Assembly: GCF_050433125.1 (NCBI RefSeq)
Contig: NZ_JBNPXV010000014.1
Coordinates: 69,937-133,936, forward strand
DNA from: Roseimarinus sediminis
GTDB taxonomy: Bacteria > Bacteroidota > Bacteroidia > Bacteroidales > Prolixibacteraceae
Reading direction: 5' to 3'
Length of the DNA stretch: 64,000 bases
Shown: piece by piece, positions 60,641-64,000 of the stretch
Numbering within the stretch: position 1 is the stretch's first letter
Layout: every line of letters begins with the position of its first letter
Made by a program: the position numbers and the translations under genes
The notes under the pieces: model-generated
Database searches by the model: none
Seen by the model: only the letters and a program-made list of their open reading frames with translations
What the model was told of the DNA's origin: nothing

Positions 60641-60801
60641 AAGGTATTGCCATCTTAGTCACTAAGGTTTTACTATTTCGATCACTAAGGTTTTACTATC
60701 TCGATCGCTAAGGTTTTGTCATCTCGATCGCTAAGGTTTTTTTATCTTCATCGGTAAGGTTTTATTGTCTTTGTCGGTAAGGTTTTTTTATTATGTTAGA
60801 A
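60641..60801. repeat. Seven-copy 23-bp tandem repeat
   Basis: AAGGT occurs at 60641, 60664, 60687, 60710, 60733, 60756 and 60779, an exact 23-bp period. The consensus contains TCGATCGCTAAGGTTTT; outer copies diverge (CATCGGTAAGG, GTCACTAAGG). There are no spacers, so it is not a CRISPR array. The remaining spacer (60459-60640 and 60802-60890) shows no gene. Confidence 0.9.
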
Positions 60802-60890
60802 AAGTACGACCAAGGGGGGTACATAGTAACTTATCGTGCGAAATGAAATTGTTTGATTCAGTACGACAGTATGGAATGAAAAAGTAAAAA

Positions 60891-60922
60891 AACAGGGCGG
60901 TTTATCAACAAACCGCCCTGTT
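60891..60922 (-). terminator. Terminator of the phospholipase C-like operon
   Basis: AACAGGGCGGTTT (60891-60903) and AAACCGCCCTGTT (60910-60922) form a perfect 13-bp stem with a six-base loop. On the - strand it is followed by a T-run, directly after the gene ending at 60930. Confidence 0.9.
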
Positions 60923-60929
60923 GTATCGC

Positions 60930-62909
60930 TTAATAAACCTGATTGGCCAACTCAAAATAAAACTCACAACTGTGGAATTTATCATGCTCATTGTGCGTGT
61001 AACTCCCCGTACTTGTGTAGTGATACTCAAGATAATTATTCACCGATGGAGGATCGGTTGAATAATTGACGGTGTATTTTTTACTGCCTTGGTTTGGGCT
61101 GATGGCAAATACAAAACGATCGTCGGCAGCTATGTCAGGATCGCGAGGGCCCGAAAAGGGTACCTCTTTGGCTTTGACCGTCCATGTCTCGTTTTTTTCC
61201 CACAAATCATCAACAATTAAATTACTGAATTCGAAAGAAACCACTGTTTTGCCAGCGCTGTTTTTCGACACCGAACCTGAGATCGTTCCATTTTGATGGT
61301 AATTGTTGTTACGGGTGAGCTCCCATGCGGTGCTGAAATTGTTTCCATTCCAGTTGAGTTTTACCTTGTCGTTGAATGAGAAATTCATTGAAGGCCCTGT
61401 GTAATCGTATCCGCCCGGATCGAGTACGAACCAGAAATGCATAAACGAAGGAAATGTGATTGGTTCTTCTTCTTCTTCTTCTTCTTCTTCTTCACTCAGA
61501 CTGGCATTAAAGAGATCGGAACTTACGTAAAAATCACCGATCCAGGTAATGGCATAAATTCCATCCTGTTCCCAGTTGATTTGCTTGTACAGATCGTCTG
61601 AAAAATCGATTTCAAAATTGCCGGTCATGCATTGTCCTTTCGCAATTTGTTTGTTCGTTCCGCTGTTGTACAACAATATTTCACCGGTATAGGCCAATTC
61701 ATCGGGATATTCCTGGTCGGGGATGTGTTTAATCTCTCCTTTAATGATTCTTTTTTCCTGATCGTAGCTTTTTATATCGACCTTTATTTCTGGAATAAAA
61801 AGCCGGTAGAGATTAGCGCCTGCTTCGAGGATTTGCGGGATTAATACAGCAGCCTGCGATTGGGCACACTCCTTATCGATATAGGGGTATCCTTTGTAGT
61901 ATTTCGAGTAGTAATGATCTTTGCACATCATTACATCAACACCCGAAATTTCCTTGTAGTAGGTGAAGTTCGTTTCGTTGTAGGAACAATCGTCTAACCA
62001 GGGCGAACGAAAGAAATCAGCTCCCTTGTGAATAATCGGGGAAGTTTTGTTTCCGTAAATCGTTTGTCCGGTAAAAAAGTTCCGATTGGTGTACTCTGCC
62101 AGCGGAATGGCAATATCGGCCAGCGTATTGGCTTTCTGAAAGGTATTCTTCAATACAGGGTCCACCTTTCCTTTTGCAAAAAGGTTTTCTATGTCGGAGA
62201 AGCCTTCAAGGTATTCCTCATATACATCGGGACTGCCTAAGTCGATGCTTACAATGGAGGTGAAACCAGGATGGGCATCATCGCGAACGTGCGCGGGGCA
62301 CCCCATATCGGCAATCATGTGCAAGGTTTCGCCCAAAGCCCGGTAGGCAAATGCGATGGCTTCATCCTTTTCCTCCTGATCGAAATAGGTGAAAGCCCTC
62401 ACCATCATTTCTTTTCCGGCCTCCCAATTGTATTGATGACCCGGGTGGTCACGGGCCCACTCCAGGTGGTCTATCTCCACATCGGTGATGTAATTGAAAT
62501 AATCAGACGCTTTAATTACATCGAGGTAGTTCTTCAAATACCGGTCGCCGACTGGTTGAGTGGGGTTATAAAAGTGTCGGAAGCTGGCAGCCACTTCGGG
62601 CTCATCGGCACTAAAGCCTCCGTGGATGGCCCAATTCAGACTATTCATCTGAGCAAGGCCTTCCTCAACCGAAAGCAATCCTGTTGAGGTGACTGCTTCA
62701 CCTGTGTATTTTTTAAGACTATTGGAGTCGAAAACATAATATCCAAATTTTGAAAAGGAAGCTAAGGACTGTTCAACGTTATCCTGAAATTTCAAATAAA
62801 TTGAGTAATTAATGTTAGGATGGACCACTTTGTTTCCGTATCCGGTCAGTATCAGGTTGACTATGGCAAAGCCAATACAACCCATTAAAAAGTAGCTGAT
62901 TCGTTTCAT
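60930..62909 (-). CDS. Secreted zinc-dependent phospholipase C/S1-P1 nuclease-like protein
   Basis: A 659-residue exported protein (signal KRISYFLMGCIGFAIVNLIL). The N-terminal half resembles the all-helical zinc phospholipase C/S1-P1 fold: WAIHGGFSADE, then DVEIDHLEWARDHPGH, and the core ALGETLHMIADMGCPAHVRDD, in which HxxxDxxxPxH fits the metal-binding helix of that family. The rest is beta-rich with a poly-Glu run (10 residues, about 473-482) and no recognisable sorting domain. It is the last of three closely spaced genes. Activity on phospholipid is a hypothesis; other surface substrates are possible. Confidence 0.65.
   Translation of the reverse strand: MKRISYFLMGCIGFAIVNLILTGYGNKVVHPNINYSIYLKFQDNVEQSLASFSKFGYYVFDSNSLKKYTGEAVTSTGLLSVEEGLAQMNSLNWAIHGGFSADEPEVAASFRHFYNPTQPVGDRYLKNYLDVIKASDYFNYITDVEIDHLEWARDHPGHQYNWEAGKEMMVRAFTYFDQEEKDEAIAFAYRALGETLHMIADMGCPAHVRDDAHPGFTSIVSIDLGSPDVYEEYLEGFSDIENLFAKGKVDPVLKNTFQKANTLADIAIPLAEYTNRNFFTGQTIYGNKTSPIIHKGADFFRSPWLDDCSYNETNFTYYKEISGVDVMMCKDHYYSKYYKGYPYIDKECAQSQAAVLIPQILEAGANLYRLFIPEIKVDIKSYDQEKRIIKGEIKHIPDQEYPDELAYTGEILLYNSGTNKQIAKGQCMTGNFEIDFSDDLYKQINWEQDGIYAITWIGDFYVSSDLFNASLSEEEEEEEEEEPITFPSFMHFWFVLDPGGYDYTGPSMNFSFNDKVKLNWNGNNFSTAWELTRNNNYHQNGTISGSVSKNSAGKTVVSFEFSNLIVDDLWEKNETWTVKAKEVPFSGPRDPDIAADDRFVFAISPNQGSKKYTVNYSTDPPSVNNYLEYHYTSTGSYTHNEHDKFHSCEFYFELANQVY
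61464..61493. repeat. (TTC)10 microsatellite coding for poly-glutamate
   Basis: Ten uninterrupted TTC triplets on the + strand encode ten Glu residues in the phospholipase C-like protein. Slippage by whole triplets would change linker length without breaking the frame. Confidence 0.95.
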
Positions 62910-62918
62910 GGTCTTTTA

Positions 62919-63389
62919 TTAAAATCGTATAATTCTCCAGTTGCCTTCCCGGTCGACTCCCATGGTAAGGGTGTAGTCAACACCGTCGATCGTGTAGGTG
63001 AATTCTGCAAAGCTCCCGGTGGCAGTTGTCAATTTGCGTTTGGCGAAAGCTTTCCCAATCGAATTCAGTTCATCGTTGCTGTATTGATGATTAAAGTCTT
63101 CATGCCCTGCATCATCAAATTTCAGTTCAATCAGGCCTTCGAAGTTGTTCTCATTAAAGAGTTCTTCAATGGTATTTCCTGTCTGTTTTATTCCCTCATA
63201 ATCGATTTTCTGCTCTTGTAATTCCTGGTCGATCGCATCGAACAGCGGATCGTCATCAGGGCCGCTGCATTGCACCATCGAAGTGATCAATCCCATGAAT
63301 ATAAATCCGTAAAAGAGGAAATAGATATCCGGAGCATTGCTTAGCGACAGTGCATTTTTAATTTTGGTTTTAAACGATGGTTTCATCAT
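62919..63389 (-). CDS. Small lipoprotein-like envelope protein, operon partner of the phospholipase-like gene
   Basis: A 156-residue protein with a basic N-terminus (MMKPSFKTKIKNAL), one hydrophobic segment (IYFLFYGFIFMGLITSMVQC) ending in a possible lipobox, and an acidic stretch after it (SGPDDDP) that resembles a lipoprotein surface-export signal. The remainder (ELQEQKIDYEGIKQTG ... YTLTMGVDREGNWRIIRF) has an NTF2/SnoaL-like beta ending. No family assigned. Only 9 bp separate it from both neighbours, so the three genes form an operon. Confidence 0.6.
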   Translation of the reverse strand: MMKPSFKTKIKNALSLSNAPDIYFLFYGFIFMGLITSMVQCSGPDDDPLFDAIDQELQEQKIDYEGIKQTGNTIEELFNENNFEGLIELKFDDAGHEDFNHQYSNDELNSIGKAFAKRKLTTATGSFAEFTYTIDGVDYTLTMGVDREGNWRIIRF

Positions 63390-63398
63390 CTTCTATTT

Positions 63399-63875
63399 TT
63401 ATTCTGATACACTGTCGGTAAAAGCCGGATAGTTGATCCTTAAAGTGACTACGTGCTCACAGTATTCATTCTCAACTATATTGTACTGATCGCTGGTAAG
63501 CATCACCAGTCCGTAAGTACCATCACTCAGTTTAAAAACCAATACGGTATTTAAAGGGGTCTGGTCGCAGGTTGACTCATATTCCCCTGCAGGAGGAGTA
63601 GTTAAATCGGAAAAAGATGAATATTCTGTGACCACATAATTCCCGCACAAAGCGGGTAAATCGGTACACCAGGGTTCATTGATAATTCCCATTCCGTCGA
63701 TGTCGTCGGGCATGTTTCCCCTTGTACTTATCCCTTCTTTAAAATGGTAGAACATATTCTCATAGTCGAGCTGTACCTCTTTGTAGTTATTGGGGTCCCA
63801 TGTCTTGTCATCTTCTTCACATGCGGTGAAAATCACCGGCAATAAAATTAGCAGTACCCATGTTATTCTTTTCAT
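63399..63875 (-). CDS. Small surface lipoprotein heading the phospholipase-like operon
   Basis: A 158-residue lipoprotein: signal MKRITWVLLILLPVIFTAC, followed by EEDDK, matching the acidic surface-export signal described for Bacteroidota lipoproteins. The rest holds six Cys (WCTDLPALCGNYVV, CDQTP, NEYCEHVV), suggesting disulfides, and shows no recognised domain. First gene of the three-gene operon ending in the phospholipase C-like gene. Partner function is inferred from spacing only. Confidence 0.65.
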   Translation of the reverse strand: MKRITWVLLILLPVIFTACEEDDKTWDPNNYKEVQLDYENMFYHFKEGISTRGNMPDDIDGMGIINEPWCTDLPALCGNYVVTEYSSFSDLTTPPAGEYESTCDQTPLNTVLVFKLSDGTYGLVMLTSDQYNIVENEYCEHVVTLRINYPAFTDSVSE

Positions 63876-63913
63876 CTTGCAATTGTTTTAAGTTAATATT
63901 TGCTTTCACTAGT

Positions 63914-63932
63914 GTCCCATTAAAATTGGGAC
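63914..63932. other. Short inverted repeat GTCCCA...TGGGAC
   Basis: Six-base arms around TTAAAAT at the right edge, about 40 bp upstream of the lipoprotein gene. The arms resemble the GTCCCGATT hairpin in the family B repeats. It may be an operator, an attenuator or a repeat remnant. Confidence 0.3.
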
Positions 63933-64000
63933 GTTATTAAAAATTAAACAAATTTGGCTCATTAAGCCTAAAACGTTCTTTGTCATTTTGAAATTTAGTT

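Noticed and set aside
60641..60801. Possible CRISPR array
   Set aside because: Direct tandem 23-mers with no unique spacers and no cas genes nearby.
1..64000. tRNA or rRNA genes
   Set aside because: No stretch with a complete T-loop/acceptor pattern was noticed by eye; the GGTTTCGAAC near 53440 belongs to the riboswitch hairpin.

Overview
The window comes from a Bacteroidota chromosome, most likely a marine or sediment Marinilabiliales/Bacteroidales relative (inferred from gene content; no rRNA is present). Evidence: type IX secretion (T9SS) C-terminal domains, PorP/SprF and OmpA partners, a TonB receptor with a carboxypeptidase-regulatory-like N-terminus followed by a DUF4249 lipoprotein, lamin-tail proteins, many lipoproteins, few strong Shine-Dalgarno sites, and several TAnnTTTG promoter boxes. 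No rRNA, tRNA, CRISPR array or prophage was seen.

Region 1 (1-22477) is the most unusual part. It holds a train of secreted proteins on the + strand: a C-terminal fragment at the left edge, then six full genes (called S1 to S6 here), then a 2093-residue DUF11/PKD/cadherin-like protein with a type B T9SS sorting domain, a PorP/SprF-like outer-membrane protein and an OmpA-like protein with PD40 repeats. S1 to S6 share one two-domain unit: an HxFxV-type strand, a central Trp, one Cys at the end of domain 1, one Cys at the start of domain 2, and a short Pro-containing C-terminal tail. S1 and S6 carry two units. The first module recurs at the N-terminus of the giant protein. I infer a multi-subunit cell-surface structure built around a T9SS-exported adhesin. 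The spaces between these genes are filled with repeats: a 266-bp family enclosing a DUF559 nuclease gene, a 302-bp family enclosing a REP-associated tyrosine transposase, GC-rich spacers and low-complexity tracts.

Region 2 (22478-34278) has a large minisatellite-like array, a secreted lamin-tail protein, asd (aspartate-semialdehyde dehydrogenase), a membrane protein/winged-helix regulator pair with a palindromic operator candidate, an exported GyrI-like protein, a DUF3795 protein, a WYL regulator, queG, a decayed antitoxin/MazF pair and a DUF4405 membrane protein. Region 3 (34446-50673) has the TonB receptor/DUF4249 pair, a dipeptidyl peptidase III lipoprotein, a signalling cluster (chemoreceptor, lone receiver, NarL-type regulator with its kinase, PAS kinase), a DUF6544 lipoprotein, a type I pullulanase and two uncharacterised envelope proteins.

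Region 4 (50698-59713, - strand) starts with queC-queE-queF behind a likely preQ1-I riboswitch, with a 24-codon ORF between riboswitch and queC. With queG at 32336 this covers much of queuosine synthesis. Upstream lie a PL9-type pectate lyase, panE, and a duplicated pair of XRE-cupin regulator plus AMP-dependent synthetase, in which the second synthetase is cut short and has lost its P-loop. Region 5 (59923-64000) has a ParE/RelE toxin-antitoxin pair, a seven-copy 23-bp repeat and a three-gene operon ending in a secreted zinc phospholipase C-like protein with a poly-Glu microsatellite.
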